Below are positions 38,154 through 49,233 of a DNA stretch of 64,000 bases, in pieces. The DNA is from Flavobacteriales bacterium (lineage in GTDB: Bacteria > Bacteroidota > Bacteroidia > Flavobacteriales_D > CAJJDF01). Position 1 is the stretch's first letter; each line of letters opens with the position of its first letter. The stretch is from the NCBI GenBank assembly GCA_018609055.1, contig JABAYJ010000001.1, forward strand, positions 62,001 to 126,000, read 5' to 3'. The notes under the pieces were generated by a model that was given only the letters and a program-made list of their open reading frames with translations, searched no databases and had not been told where the DNA came from. The position numbers and the translations under genes were made by a program.

Positions 38154-40082
38154 TTATTTTTTCTTTCCTCTTTGGTAGTTTAATCCTACTGGACTTCCTA
38201 CTCTAGTCATTGCACATCTAAATCCAATAAAATCAGTAGATCTAAATTCATCATAATATCTTCTGTTTCCTGGAGATAACCAGTAAGCTCTATCTTTCCA
38301 AGAACCACCTTTGTATACTCTAGATTCATCAGTAATTAAAGTAGAAGGTTCTCCTCTTTTGTTTTTCTTAGATTGGTAAACCAAATCATCAGGATTAAAA
38401 CCACTTCTGTTTCTTTCAGCTCCAGATTGTCCATCAAATTGTGAAATACCTTCTTTCTTTTCTTCATCATTAAAGTAGATACTAGAGTTTAAATCACCAT
38501 CTAAATAATCAATGTAATTAGACTGCTCATAGTTTCTTCTGTCCAAGTTTTCTTCCTTTGTTACGTTTCTAACCTTCAAACTACCTGGTGTGTTTATTAC
38601 ATGGTCAGAAATACCATTTAATAACTTTGGAATGATTTCATATTGAAAATCTTCAAATCCAGGCTCATTTTGAATTCTAAACCCAATATCTGGAAGGTCA
38701 GTCTCAATGATTTCTCTTATAGCTCTTGATGCTTCTAATCTTCTTCCATCATTATACATTCCGTTAGCTTCTGTTACTAAAGAATCTAACTCTGCAAGTA
38801 AAATAAAATCTAATGAATCAGTAATAACACCTCCTCTTCTGTTTTTTCTAGCAGCAGTAAAGTCAACTATATATTCTTTAATTGCATTTACGTCATACAT
38901 TGCTTCGTCTAGCTTCTCGTCAATTCCTCCTTCAGAGTTAAGAACTTTAGCTTTAAATACGTTTCCTCTAAATGGGCTAAATTCATCTACATCTTCTGAT
39001 GATAAAGGACGGTAAACATCCATTACCCATTCAGCAACATTTCCTGCCATGTTATACAATCCATAATCATTTGGCCAGTATGCAGTAACTGGTGCAGTGA
39101 TATCAGCATTATCATTAAGCTTTCCAGCAACACCCATATAATCACCTCTTCCTCTTACGAAGTTAGCCTGCATTTGTCCTTGGAATTTATCTTCAGGATT
39201 TCTTACCCAGTGACCATTCCATGGGTATATTCTTCTGCTAGTAATTCTTTCATCATCAAGATTGCCTATTAATCCGTAAGCTGCATATTCCCATTCAGCT
39301 TCAGTAGGAAGTCTGTATTTAGGTAAAAGAATTCCATCTTCCATTCTTACGATACGTGTAGCTAAATCTTTTTTCTTAATTTTTTTAGCTCCGTTTGATC
39401 CTGCACCATTACTTGGGTCTAGATCAAGTAATTGTCCTTTAGGATTATCACTATTACTAAATTTACCTGCAAAATAAGCATCAGTATTAAAAGGTTCGTT
39501 TTGTTGGTCATTGTTCCACAACAAAATTCCTTCTCTTACTAAAATGTATTCGTTTACACGATCACTTCTCCAAGAACAATAATTATTTGCTTGTAACCAA
39601 CTTACTCCAACAACAGGGTAATCTTGGTAAGCAGGGTGTCTCAAATAATATTCTACTTGTGGTTCGTTATATCCCAACTTACTTCTCCATACTAAAGTAT
39701 CAGGCAAAGCCTTCTTAAATATTAATGGGAAATCAGTATAAGTTCTTCTAGTCCAGTGTAAATAATCAACCCAATGTTGGTTGGTTATTTCTGTTTCATC
39801 TAAATAAAATGAACGAACAGTAACTCTTCTTGGTGTATTGTCCCAGTCAAAAGTAACTTCTTGTTCAGTTCTTCCCATTGTAAATGTTCCACCTTCAACC
39901 AAAACAAGTCCTGGTCCAGTTTCCTGCTCTACATATTTGGTTTTTAAATAACCTCCGTTTTGTGGGTCGTTATAATTCCATCCTGTTGCAGATGACTGTT
40001 CCTTTTTCTTACAAGAAACTGACATCATACTAATAGCAACAGTTGCTAATAACATTGATTTTAATTTTCTACTCGTCTTCAT
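38154..40082 (-). CDS. gldJ: gliding motility lipoprotein GldJ
   Basis: Lipoprotein signal MSVSCKKK; FGE-sulfatase-like LVEGGTFTMGRTEQEVTFDWDNTPRRVTVRSFYLDETEITN; next to murF and porU. Confidence 0.9.
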   Translation of the reverse strand: MKTSRKLKSMLLATVAISMMSVSCKKKEQSSATGWNYNDPQNGGYLKTKYVEQETGPGLVLVEGGTFTMGRTEQEVTFDWDNTPRRVTVRSFYLDETEITNQHWVDYLHWTRRTYTDFPLIFKKALPDTLVWRSKLGYNEPQVEYYLRHPAYQDYPVVGVSWLQANNYCSWRSDRVNEYILVREGILLWNNDQQNEPFNTDAYFAGKFSNSDNPKGQLLDLDPSNGAGSNGAKKIKKKDLATRIVRMEDGILLPKYRLPTEAEWEYAAYGLIGNLDDERITSRRIYPWNGHWVRNPEDKFQGQMQANFVRGRGDYMGVAGKLNDNADITAPVTAYWPNDYGLYNMAGNVAEWVMDVYRPLSSEDVDEFSPFRGNVFKAKVLNSEGGIDEKLDEAMYDVNAIKEYIVDFTAARKNRRGGVITDSLDFILLAELDSLVTEANGMYNDGRRLEASRAIREIIETDLPDIGFRIQNEPGFEDFQYEIIPKLLNGISDHVINTPGSLKVRNVTKEENLDRRNYEQSNYIDYLDGDLNSSIYFNDEEKKEGISQFDGQSGAERNRSGFNPDDLVYQSKKNKRGEPSTLITDESRVYKGGSWKDRAYWLSPGNRRYYDEFRSTDFIGFRCAMTRVGSPVGLNYQRGKKK

Positions 40083-40129
40083 ATCTTTTTCTTTTTTACT
40101 TCTCTACTGTGAAAATATCTTAATAATAA

Positions 40130-41104
40130 CTAGAAAGAAGGGCAACTTATTGTTCTATACTTCTTTTTAGGTGGCTTACAAGTGAAGTTTAACCCGAATG
40201 AAAGTTCATGTGAACCTCCACTAGCAGTAGTTAATTGACTTGTTGTTACATCATAGTTGTATCCTATTCTAAATAAGTCAGTTTGAATCCCTACTAATAC
40301 TATAAATGCATCTCCATTTCTGTACCAAACCCCAGTCCATAATGGTCCTTTGTTTACATAAACACCCAAATTTAATTGCTGAAAATTTGCTTGTCTTCGG
40401 TATAAAATATTTGGAGAGATAGTTGTGCTACTTTTTTTGTATTTACTTTTCCTAAGTGGAATAACGGCACCTGCATGCCCAGTAATCTTCATTGGTAAAT
40501 TTCCATTATCTGATACAACTAAAGATTGATCAGGCTCAGTATAGTGATGAACTGCAACACCAAAAAAGAAAGTTTTACTAAATCCTAAGATACCACCAGA
40601 GAAATCTACTCCTGATTTTTTCCCGGTATTATTTGGTCTATCTGCTGTGGTGTATACAAATCCCCTTCTTGAGTCAATTTGATCTTCAAAGGTTAATTTA
40701 TCCCAATCTAAACTTTTTTCAAAATATGTAGCTTGAAACCCAACCCTTATGGCAAATTTTCTGTTTACAGCTAAATGATAAGAGAAGATTCCACTTGCAT
40801 TGAAGGTAGTAAGTGTTTGGGCAGCAATATCATTAGTAACTAATAACCCTATACCAGCTCCTTTGTTGTATCCTAACCTCTGGTCATATGAAACACTTTG
40901 AGTTACAAAACTTCCACTTAGTGCTGGCCACTGATTTCTATAGTTCATAGATATACGTGGGCAGTTATTAGACCCAGCAAATGCTGGATTTAAATAAAGT
41001 GGATTTGCATAAAATTGGCTAAATTCAGGGTCTTGGGCCAAGGCCGAAAAACTCAAGAATAAGCTCAAAATTGCTACAAATGTTTTCAACAAAAGTTTGT
41101 TCAT
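40130..41104 (-). CDS. PorP/SprF family type IX secretion system membrane protein
   Basis: AQDPEFSQFYANPLYLNPAFAGSNNCPRISMNYRNQWPAL is the PorP/SprF signature. Confidence 0.92.
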   Translation of the reverse strand: MNKLLLKTFVAILSLFLSFSALAQDPEFSQFYANPLYLNPAFAGSNNCPRISMNYRNQWPALSGSFVTQSVSYDQRLGYNKGAGIGLLVTNDIAAQTLTTFNASGIFSYHLAVNRKFAIRVGFQATYFEKSLDWDKLTFEDQIDSRRGFVYTTADRPNNTGKKSGVDFSGGILGFSKTFFFGVAVHHYTEPDQSLVVSDNGNLPMKITGHAGAVIPLRKSKYKKSSTTISPNILYRRQANFQQLNLGVYVNKGPLWTGVWYRNGDAFIVLVGIQTDLFRIGYNYDVTTSQLTTASGGSHELSFGLNFTCKPPKKKYRTISCPSF

Positions 41105-41336
41105 AATGACGAATTTATTTCAATCAATACGGTAAAAATATAAATAAGTTTCATAATTCAGGCATAAAACAGCAAGAATTTCCGAGATTGAATTACATAT
41201 AATAGAATAAAAAGTTGAGTATGTCGTTTAACAGAACTAAATTTAACTTAAATATGTCTGTAAAAAACAGATATTTGAATTTTTTATTGTGGTACATTAA
41301 TAACAATCAAAATCTTAAGATAAAATTATTCTTAAA

Positions 41337-44300
41337 ATGAAAAATATAAAAACGATACTTTTTTCTTTGTTAATCTCTTTTTCAATCTATGGTCAATCGG
41401 TTGTTAATCATAAGTTAGATTGGAAAACTTATGAGTTTGGTACGCAAAAGATTTTAGGTGTTCAGGGATATGGATATTCTTTTAATTCATTGCCTCAAAT
41501 TACTTCAAAAGTATTATTGGGGTCTAATCAAATTTTAACTGCTTCAGTTTCAATTTTAGAATCTGAGACTGTTTCTCAATCTGAAAAAAAAACGATTCCT
41601 GTTTTTTGGGAATCACAATTTTCATCTACTCCAAACCTTAAAGTTGAGTATTCAATTGCTATGAAGAACAAATATGCTCTTATAAATATTGAGCCTTTAT
41701 ACTTGGAAAATGGAGTTTTAAAAAAAATCACTTCTTATTCTTTATCATATTCTAAATCCAATATTGATGTTGAATCGAGTAGGTCTGGTTCTAGATCTTT
41801 TAAGGGTACTTCTGCTTTAATTAATGGAACAATTGCTCGTTTTAATGTAATAAAAAATGGAGTTCATAAAATCACTTATTCAGATTTAGAAAATAACGGA
41901 ATCATTACAGGGTCAATATTATCTAACTCTATTAATCTTTATGGAAATCATAATGGTATGCTTTCAGAGGTTAATGGAGATTCAAGAATTGACGATCTAG
42001 AGAAAAATGCCATTAAAATGATTGATGGAGGTGACGGACAATTTGATGATGGAGATTATTTTTTGTTTTATGCTCAAGGACCTCACAAATGGAAATTAAA
42101 TTCTGCAGGCTCTTATTATACTTATGAGCAACATTTGTATTCTGATGAAGCAAGCTATTTTGTTAAAGTAAATGACAATTCGGGCACAAAAAGAATTGCA
42201 ACCATTTCTGATGCAGGAACTTCTTTTACTCAGGCTATTAGTAGTTTCAATGATTTTGGAGTTAGAGAGGATGAAACGACCAACTTGATGAATGCAAAAA
42301 ACAAAGGTGGTTCTGGTAAGCTATGGGTTGGGACTATTTTTGATGCGGTTAGAACTAATTCTTTTAAATTTTCATTCCCTAATATTAGTTCAACTTCTAA
42401 TGTAAGAGTATTTGGATCTTTTTATGCAAGTAGCTCTAGCGCTTCTAATTTCAGCATGAATGTTGGGAGTTTAGCGAACACTAACATAGCTATGCCAGCA
42501 GTTAATTCTGGAACTCATAGCGATATAGCTATTAACAGAAGTGGAAGTCTTAGCTTTCTTCCAAATCAAGATAACATCAATGTCAATTTATCCTACACAA
42601 CATCACCTGGAGTTGGTGGTGAAGGATATTTAGATTTCATTGAAATTAATGTGCGTAGGGATTTAACTATGGCTGGTAATCAAATGGAATTTAGAGACTT
42701 GTTGTCAACAGGAACTCCTAATATTGGTAAATTTGAGGTTGCAAATGCTTCGTCAATTGATGAGATTTGGGATGTAACCGATCCGCTTAACTCTAAAAAT
42801 GTTTCGTTTGCTAGGGTTGGAACTAAAGCTGAGTTTATTCAAAAAACAGATTCTTTAAGAACATTTATTGCATTGACCACTTCAGGATATTTGGTTCCTA
42901 TATTTGTTGAAAAAGTAGAAAATCAGAACTTACACGGAGAACTTATTCCAGATATGTTGATAGTGTATCATCCTCTTTTCGAAAATCAAGTTCAGCAGTT
43001 AAAAGAATTTCATGAAGGAAATGGGTTAACGGTTTTAGAAGCGACTGTTCAAGAAATTTATAATGAATTTTCAGGCGGAGTTCAAGATGTATCTGCTATC
43101 AAAACTTTCGCAAAGATGTTTTACGATAGAGGTGGATTAAATCCACCAAAGTATTTATTGCTATTTGGTGATGGATCTTTTGATTATAAAAACAGAGTTA
43201 CTCCTAATCATAATTTTGTTCCAGTATGGGAATCAGTAGAGTCTTTGGCTGATATTAAATCATATACATCTGATGATTTTTTTGCCATTTTAGATGATGG
43301 AGAAAGTATAGGTTATAACCAATTAATGGATATTGCAGTTGGTAGACTAACAGTTACAAATGCTGGGCAGGCTCAAATTGTAGTTGATAAAATTATTAAT
43401 TACCAAAAGCAAGGAACTTTAGCAAGTGAAATAAGTAATTGTAATGATCTTAACTCGGGAAGTCCTTATGGTGACTGGAGGAATAAATTAATATTTATTG
43501 CTGATGATGTAGATAATACCTGGGAAAAAGATTTTGTAAGACATATTGAAACAATATGCGATACTATTGAAAAAAACCAGCCCTTTTTTAATATTGAAAA
43601 GGTTTATATGGATGCTTACAATCAAACATCAGCTTCTGGAGGAGAAAGATACTTAGAGGGTGCTGAAGTTATTAAGAGGACTGTTGAAGAAGGTGCGCTT
43701 ATTACTACTTACGAAGGACACGGAGGAGAAATTGGTTGGGGAACTGAAAGATTTTTAGATTTAGGAATCATTAATAGCTGGACAAACTCCAACAGATTAA
43801 GTGTATTTCTTACAGCAACTTGTGAGTTTACCAAATTTGATGATCCTTCACGTGTTTCTGCAGGCGAGCAATGTTTTTTGAATCCTAATGGAGGAGGAGT
43901 GGCAATGTTTACTACTACCCGCCCTGTTTATCAATTTTCAAATGAACAGTTGATTAATGCCTTTTATGAAGAGGTTTTTGTAAAAAATGCAGATGGTACT
44001 CCAAGAACACTGGGAGAGATTTACATGGAAACAAAAAATAGTAGTTCGGTTGTTAGAGATGTTAATTCCCGAAGATTTAGTTTAATTGGTGATCCAGCTC
44101 TTAAACTTGCCTTCCCAAAAAACAAAATAGTTACTACAGAAGTAAATAATGTTTTGGTTACAAATCCTATAGATACTCTAAAAGCATTAAGTAAGATTAC
44201 TATTAAAGGTTTTATTGCTGATAATAATGGGGTTTTAAAATCAGGATATAATGGAGTAATATTTCCAACTGTATTCGATAAACCTGTTCAATTATCTACT

Positions 44301-45200
44301 CTAGGAAATAGAGTTTCTACTGATGTTATTCCTTTTCAACTTCAAAACAGTGTGCTATATAAAGGTAAAGCTTCAGTAAAAAATGGATTATTTGAGTTTA
44401 CATTTCTTGTGCCTAAAGATATAAACTACCAATTTGGGAATGGAAAAATTAGCTATTACTGTTATGATGGAAGCGAAGATGGAGCTGGTGCTTTTACCGA
44501 CATTGTAGTTGGAGGAACTAATACTGGTGCTTCTACAGATTCTGATGGGCCATTGGTTGGCTTATTTATGAATGACAATAATTTTGTATCTGGAGGAATA
44601 ACAGATGACAAACCTTCTATTTTCGCAGAGTTATTTGATTCGAATGGAATAAACACTACTGGAAATGGAATAGGACATGATTTAACAGCAATTCTTGATG
44701 AGAAAACATCTAACCCAATTATCTTAAATGACTACTACGAAAGTGATTTAGATTCATACCAAAGTGGGAAAATAGTATATCCATTATCTAAAATTGCAGA
44801 AGGAAACCATACTTTAAGTTTAAAAACTTGGGATATTTACAACAACTCTACCGAGAAAAATATTGAGTTTTTGGTAATAGAAAGTCAAGAATTAGCAATT
44901 GACAGAGTATTAAATTATCCAAATCCATTTACAACTAGAACTCAGTTCTTTTTTGAGCACAATCAATCTTGCGAGTTTCTACAAGTTCAAATTCAGGTGT
45001 TTACAGTGTCGGGGAAGCTTGTTAAAACGATTAGCCAATTGGTTAAAACGGAAGGTTTTAGGGTTAAGGCAATTGAATGGGATGGGAAGGATGATTATGG
45101 AGATGACATTGGAAGGGGTACCTATGTATACAAGGTCAAAGTGACTGATGATAATGGAAATACTGTAGAGAAATATGAAAAACTAGTATTATTGAAATAA
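41337..45200 (+). CDS. porU: type IX secretion system sortase PorU
   Basis: Large C25-like protein: LLFGDGSFDYKNR, ITTYEGHGGEIGWGTERFL, FLTATCEFTKFDDP; C-terminal FlgD-like/CTD domain. Confidence 0.92.
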   Translation: MKNIKTILFSLLISFSIYGQSVVNHKLDWKTYEFGTQKILGVQGYGYSFNSLPQITSKVLLGSNQILTASVSILESETVSQSEKKTIPVFWESQFSSTPNLKVEYSIAMKNKYALINIEPLYLENGVLKKITSYSLSYSKSNIDVESSRSGSRSFKGTSALINGTIARFNVIKNGVHKITYSDLENNGIITGSILSNSINLYGNHNGMLSEVNGDSRIDDLEKNAIKMIDGGDGQFDDGDYFLFYAQGPHKWKLNSAGSYYTYEQHLYSDEASYFVKVNDNSGTKRIATISDAGTSFTQAISSFNDFGVREDETTNLMNAKNKGGSGKLWVGTIFDAVRTNSFKFSFPNISSTSNVRVFGSFYASSSSASNFSMNVGSLANTNIAMPAVNSGTHSDIAINRSGSLSFLPNQDNINVNLSYTTSPGVGGEGYLDFIEINVRRDLTMAGNQMEFRDLLSTGTPNIGKFEVANASSIDEIWDVTDPLNSKNVSFARVGTKAEFIQKTDSLRTFIALTTSGYLVPIFVEKVENQNLHGELIPDMLIVYHPLFENQVQQLKEFHEGNGLTVLEATVQEIYNEFSGGVQDVSAIKTFAKMFYDRGGLNPPKYLLLFGDGSFDYKNRVTPNHNFVPVWESVESLADIKSYTSDDFFAILDDGESIGYNQLMDIAVGRLTVTNAGQAQIVVDKIINYQKQGTLASEISNCNDLNSGSPYGDWRNKLIFIADDVDNTWEKDFVRHIETICDTIEKNQPFFNIEKVYMDAYNQTSASGGERYLEGAEVIKRTVEEGALITTYEGHGGEIGWGTERFLDLGIINSWTNSNRLSVFLTATCEFTKFDDPSRVSAGEQCFLNPNGGGVAMFTTTRPVYQFSNEQLINAFYEEVFVKNADGTPRTLGEIYMETKNSSSVVRDVNSRRFSLIGDPALKLAFPKNKIVTTEVNNVLVTNPIDTLKALSKITIKGFIADNNGVLKSGYNGVIFPTVFDKPVQLSTLGNRVSTDVIPFQLQNSVLYKGKASVKNGLFEFTFLVPKDINYQFGNGKISYYCYDGSEDGAGAFTDIVVGGTNTGASTDSDGPLVGLFMNDNNFVSGGITDDKPSIFAELFDSNGINTTGNGIGHDLTAILDEKTSNPIILNDYYESDLDSYQSGKIVYPLSKIAEGNHTLSLKTWDIYNNSTEKNIEFLVIESQELAIDRVLNYPNPFTTRTQFFFEHNQSCEFLQVQIQVFTVSGKLVKTISQLVKTEGFRVKAIEWDGKDDYGDDIGRGTYVYKVKVTDDNGNTVEKYEKLVLLK

Positions 45201-45219
45201 AATTTTCATAAGTTTATTC

Positions 45220-45227
45220 TATATTTG
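45220..45227 (+). promoter_or_regulatory. -7-like TATATTTG upstream of porV
   Basis: TAnnTTTG match in the intergenic region. Confidence 0.35.
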
Positions 45228-45338
45228 CGATTCGATTAATCTCTAAACACTATTATTTGACAATAATTTTACTTTAAAATTTTTAATATAACATCTTCAA
45301 TTAGTATATCTAATACTGAAAGGAGTATGTAAAATAGC

Positions 45339-46589
45339 TTGCAAATGAAACTTCATAATACTATGAGATTATTCTCTTTTTTAATGGCAGGAATATTTAT
45401 TTCTGCGAATACTTATTCTCAAAACACACAAAGCGGAGGAACTGATTTTAGTTTACAACTAAACACCATAACCACTGCTGTACCTTTTTTATTGATTGCA
45501 CCAGACTCCAGAGCAAGTGCTATGGGCGATTTGGGAGCAGCAACAAATGGAGATATTAATTCTCAACATTGGAATGCATCTAAGTATGTTTTTGCTGAGC
45601 AAGATGGTGGAGTTGCTTTTTCATACTCACCTTGGCTAAGAAACTTAGGGATTAACGATATTAATTTGGTGTACTTAGTTGGTTACAAAAAACTAGATAA
45701 GAATTCAGCAATTTCTGGAAGTATGCGTTACTTCTCTCTTGGTTCAATAACCTTTACAGATGTAAATGGTGGAACTATAAAGGAGGCTAACCCTAAGGAA
45801 TTTGCTTTAGATGCTGCTTACTCAACAAAACTAGGTAAAAATCTTTCGGGAGCTTTTACTGCCAGGTACATAAACTCTAACTTAACAGAAGGATTAACTG
45901 CAAATGGTGTTGACACTAAGCCAGGAAGATCAATCGCAGTAGATTTATCTGCTTTTTATAAAGGAGGAAAATTCGATTTGGGTGAATATGATGCGAATCT
46001 TAATATTGGAATGAATATCTCTAATGTTGGTGCAAAAATATCTTACACCAATTCTTCTACAGAAGATTTTTTACCAGCTAACTTAAGGTTAGGTACGGTA
46101 TTAAATATTGATATAGATAAGTATAACGACTTTGCAATAGGAGTAGATTTCAATAAATTATTAGTTCCTTCACCACCACAAAGAGGTATTTTAACTAATG
46201 AAATTGTTGCTGGTAGAGATAACAATGTAGGAGTTGCTTCTGGTATTTTTGGTTCATTTAGTGATGCTCCAGGAAATGCTCTTTTCAATGAACAAACTAA
46301 TGAGTTTGAAGGAGTAGAAGATGGAAGTGTATTCATTGAAGAACTTAGAGAGGTTAACATTTCTGTAGGAATGGAATATACTTATGCAGAAAAATTTGCT
46401 GTGAGAGCAGGATATTTTCACGAGCATTATACAAAAGGAAACAGAAGATTTATTACAATGGGAATGGGTCTTGAGTATAGTAAATTAGAATTAGATATTT
46501 CTTATTTAGTGTCTTTAACCAATAACAGTCCTTTAGCAAATACAATCCGTTTTTCTTTAGGGTTTAATTTTGCGAGTAACGAAGAATAA
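45339..46589 (+). CDS. porV: type IX secretion system outer membrane channel protein PorV
   Basis: PFLLIAPDSRASAMGDLGAATNGDINSQHWNASKYVFAEQDGGVAFSYSPWLRNLG. Confidence 0.93.
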   Translation: MQMKLHNTMRLFSFLMAGIFISANTYSQNTQSGGTDFSLQLNTITTAVPFLLIAPDSRASAMGDLGAATNGDINSQHWNASKYVFAEQDGGVAFSYSPWLRNLGINDINLVYLVGYKKLDKNSAISGSMRYFSLGSITFTDVNGGTIKEANPKEFALDAAYSTKLGKNLSGAFTARYINSNLTEGLTANGVDTKPGRSIAVDLSAFYKGGKFDLGEYDANLNIGMNISNVGAKISYTNSSTEDFLPANLRLGTVLNIDIDKYNDFAIGVDFNKLLVPSPPQRGILTNEIVAGRDNNVGVASGIFGSFSDAPGNALFNEQTNEFEGVEDGSVFIEELREVNISVGMEYTYAEKFAVRAGYFHEHYTKGNRRFITMGMGLEYSKLELDISYLVSLTNNSPLANTIRFSLGFNFASNEE

Positions 46590-46596
46590 TTTCACA

Positions 46597-47073
46597 ATGA
46601 ATATACGTACAGGAATTGGGTATGATGTGCATCAATTAGCCGAAGGCGAAGAGTTTTGGCTAGGAGGAATTTTGCTCGATTACCACAAAGGAGGAGTTGG
46701 TCATTCAGATGCTGATGTACTACTTCATGTAATTTGTGATGCGCTTTTAGGAGCTGCAAATCTTGGTGATATTGGTAAACATTTTCCTGACACTTCATCT
46801 GAATACAAAGGAATAGATAGCAAAATTTTATTGAAAAGAGTTGGTGAGTTAATTGCTGAGAACAACTATAAAATTTCTAATTTGGATTCTATCGTTTGTC
46901 TTCAAAAACCAAAATTGGCTCCACATTTAGATAAAATGAAAGCTGTGATTGCAGAAGTTTTGTCCTTAGAGATTGATCAAGTATCAATAAAAGCTACTAC
47001 AACCGAAAAACTTGGTTTTGTAGGAAGAGAAGAAGGAATTAGCGCCTATTGCACGGTACTAATTTACAAGTAA
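46597..47073 (+). CDS. ispF: 2-C-methyl-D-erythritol 2,4-cyclodiphosphate synthase
   Basis: MNIRTGIGYDVHQLAEGEEFWLGGI, HSDADVLLHVICDALLGAANLGDIGKHFPD, ATTTEKLGFVGREEGI; start moved to the internal ATG. Confidence 0.94.
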   Translation: MNIRTGIGYDVHQLAEGEEFWLGGILLDYHKGGVGHSDADVLLHVICDALLGAANLGDIGKHFPDTSSEYKGIDSKILLKRVGELIAENNYKISNLDSIVCLQKPKLAPHLDKMKAVIAEVLSLEIDQVSIKATTTEKLGFVGREEGISAYCTVLIYK

Positions 47074-47159
47074 TAGCTTTTAAAGTCGCTAATTAGAATT
47101 TTCAAAAATCTCAGTTCCAAAAAGAATCCTAATGGAATAGGGGAGTTAAGAATTTTTAT

Positions 47160-47167
47160 TAAATTTG
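47160..47167 (+). promoter_or_regulatory. -7-like TAAATTTG upstream of class I aldolase
   Basis: TAnnTTTG match ~45 nt before the ATG. Confidence 0.4.
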
Positions 47168-47212
47168 CATTCTTGATTTCGAACTAAAATCAAGTAAACT
47201 AAATAAAAATTT

Positions 47213-48274
47213 ATGGCTTTAAACATCCAAGAATTATTAGGAGAACAAAGTGATTCTCTATTAAATCATACTTGTAAGACGATTGATAAGAGTATGTTGA
47301 CTTTACCAAGTCCTACTTTTGTTAGTGATGCATTTGCGATGACTAATAGAAGTCCTCAGGTAATGAGAAACTTACAAGCAATATACAATCACGGGAGATT
47401 AGCTGGAACAGGTTATGTATCTATACTTCCTGTAGACCAAGGAATAGAACATTCTGCTGGAGCATCATTTGCACCAAATCCAATTTATTTTGACCCAGAG
47501 AATATTGTGAAATTAGCAGTAGAAGGAGGTTGTAATGCAGTAGCATCAACTTTTGGAGTGTTAGCTTCTTGTTCAAGACAATATGCTCACAGAATTCCAT
47601 TTATTGTAAAGCTTAACCACAATGAAATGTTGACTTACCCAGAAACGTTTAGTCAAATTTCTTTTGGTTCTGTAGAAGAAGCATGGAACTTAGGAGCTGC
47701 AGCAGTTGGAGCAACAATTTATTTTGGATCTGAAGATAGTAACAGACAAATAGTGGAGATAGCTCAGGCATTTGAAAGAGCTCACGAATTAGGAATGGCA
47801 ACAATATTGTGGTGTTATTTAAGGAATCCAGGTTTCAAGAAAGACGGAATGGATTACCACACTGCAACTGATATTACTGCTCAAGCAAATCACTTGGGAG
47901 TAACGATACAAGCAGATATTATTAAGCAGAAATTACCGACAAATAATGGTGGTTATACGAATGTTGATTTTGGTAAAACTCACGATAAAGTTTATACTGA
48001 ATTAAGTTCGGATAATCCTATTGACTTATGTAGATACCAAGCAGCTAACTGTTACATGGGTAAAATTGGTTTAATTAACTCAGGAGGAGCTTCTAAAGGG
48101 AGTAAAACTTCGGATATGAGTGAGGCAATTACTACTGCCGTAATTAACAAAAGAGCTGGAGGTCATGGATTAATTTCAGGAAGAAAAGCTTTCCAGAAAG
48201 ATATGGCGGAAGGAGTGAAATTATTAAATTCCATACAAGATGTGTATCTTGATGGTTCTATCACTATTGCATAA
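47213..48274 (+). CDS. class I fructose-bisphosphate aldolase (DhnA-type)
   Basis: [61 protein letters not shown]. Confidence 0.92.
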   Translation: MALNIQELLGEQSDSLLNHTCKTIDKSMLTLPSPTFVSDAFAMTNRSPQVMRNLQAIYNHGRLAGTGYVSILPVDQGIEHSAGASFAPNPIYFDPENIVKLAVEGGCNAVASTFGVLASCSRQYAHRIPFIVKLNHNEMLTYPETFSQISFGSVEEAWNLGAAAVGATIYFGSEDSNRQIVEIAQAFERAHELGMATILWCYLRNPGFKKDGMDYHTATDITAQANHLGVTIQADIIKQKLPTNNGGYTNVDFGKTHDKVYTELSSDNPIDLCRYQAANCYMGKIGLINSGGASKGSKTSDMSEAITTAVINKRAGGHGLISGRKAFQKDMAEGVKLLNSIQDVYLDGSITIA

Positions 48275-48333
48275 TTGCACTAGATTTTTATACTCTGAAA
48301 TAACAAGTTGTATTTCAATAAATAGCACGAACT

Positions 48334-49170
48334 ATGGGATGGTTTACTAGAAAAAGTAAAAATATAAATACACCTACGGAGCAGAAAAAAGAAACTCCAG
48401 ATGGTTTTTGGCATAAAACGCCAAGCGGTAATATTGTTGATAAAGGAGCCCTAGAAGAGAACTCTTGGGTGAGTGTAGAAGACGGTTACCATTTTAAAAT
48501 TGGTTCAAAAGAGTATTTTACTGTTATTTTTGATGACAATAAATTTACTGAATTGGACAAAGACATGAAGTCTAAAGATCCTTTGAAATTTAAGGATACT
48601 AAAACCTACGAAGACAGACTGAAGCAATCAATCAAAAAATCTAGTTTGAAAGATGCTGTAAGAACTGCTCACGGTAAAACTTCAGGTCAAGAGATTGTAG
48701 TTGCTTGTATGGATTTTGCTTTTATTGGAGGTTCTATGGGATCGGTAGTAGGAGAAAAAATTGCCAGAGCAATTGACTATGCTATAAAGAAAAAATGCCC
48801 TTTTATGATGATTTCTAAATCGGGTGGAGCAAGAATGATGGAAGCAGGATTTTCGTTAATGCAAATGGCTAAAACATCTGCCAAATTAACTTTGTTAGCT
48901 AAAGCTAAACTTCCTTATATTTCATTGTTAACTGATCCTACTACAGGAGGTGTTACAGCATCTTTTGCAATGTTAGGTGATATTAATATTGCTGAACCAG
49001 GAGCATTAATTGCTTTTGCAGGACCAAGAGTTGTGAAAGAAACAATTGGTAAAGATTTACCAGAAGGTTTCCAAACATCTGAGTTCTTATTAGAGCATGG
49101 TTTCCTTGATTTTATTGTAGATAGAAGAGATTTAAAAACAAAGCTTGAAATGCTTATCAAGATGTTTTAA
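48334..49170 (+). CDS. accD: acetyl-CoA carboxylase carboxyltransferase subunit beta
   Basis: [58 protein letters not shown]. Confidence 0.93.
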   Translation: MGWFTRKSKNINTPTEQKKETPDGFWHKTPSGNIVDKGALEENSWVSVEDGYHFKIGSKEYFTVIFDDNKFTELDKDMKSKDPLKFKDTKTYEDRLKQSIKKSSLKDAVRTAHGKTSGQEIVVACMDFAFIGGSMGSVVGEKIARAIDYAIKKKCPFMMISKSGGARMMEAGFSLMQMAKTSAKLTLLAKAKLPYISLLTDPTTGGVTASFAMLGDINIAEPGALIAFAGPRVVKETIGKDLPEGFQTSEFLLEHGFLDFIVDRRDLKTKLEMLIKMF

Positions 49171-49190
49171 AAAATAGTTTAAACCAAAAA

Positions 49191-49217
49191 AAAGCGACTG
49201 AATCAGTCGCTTTTTTT
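49191..49217 (+). terminator. intrinsic (possibly bidirectional) terminator after accD
   Basis: A-run, GCGACTGA-A-TCAGTCGC, T7; between convergent genes. Confidence 0.8.
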
Positions 49218-49233
49218 ATGCAATATATGTTCG

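Noticed and set aside
48296-48317. TGAAATAACAAGTTGTATTTCA dyad between the aldolase and accD
   Set aside because: Too small a loop and no T-tract; probably a chance AT-rich dyad, so not called as a terminator or operator.
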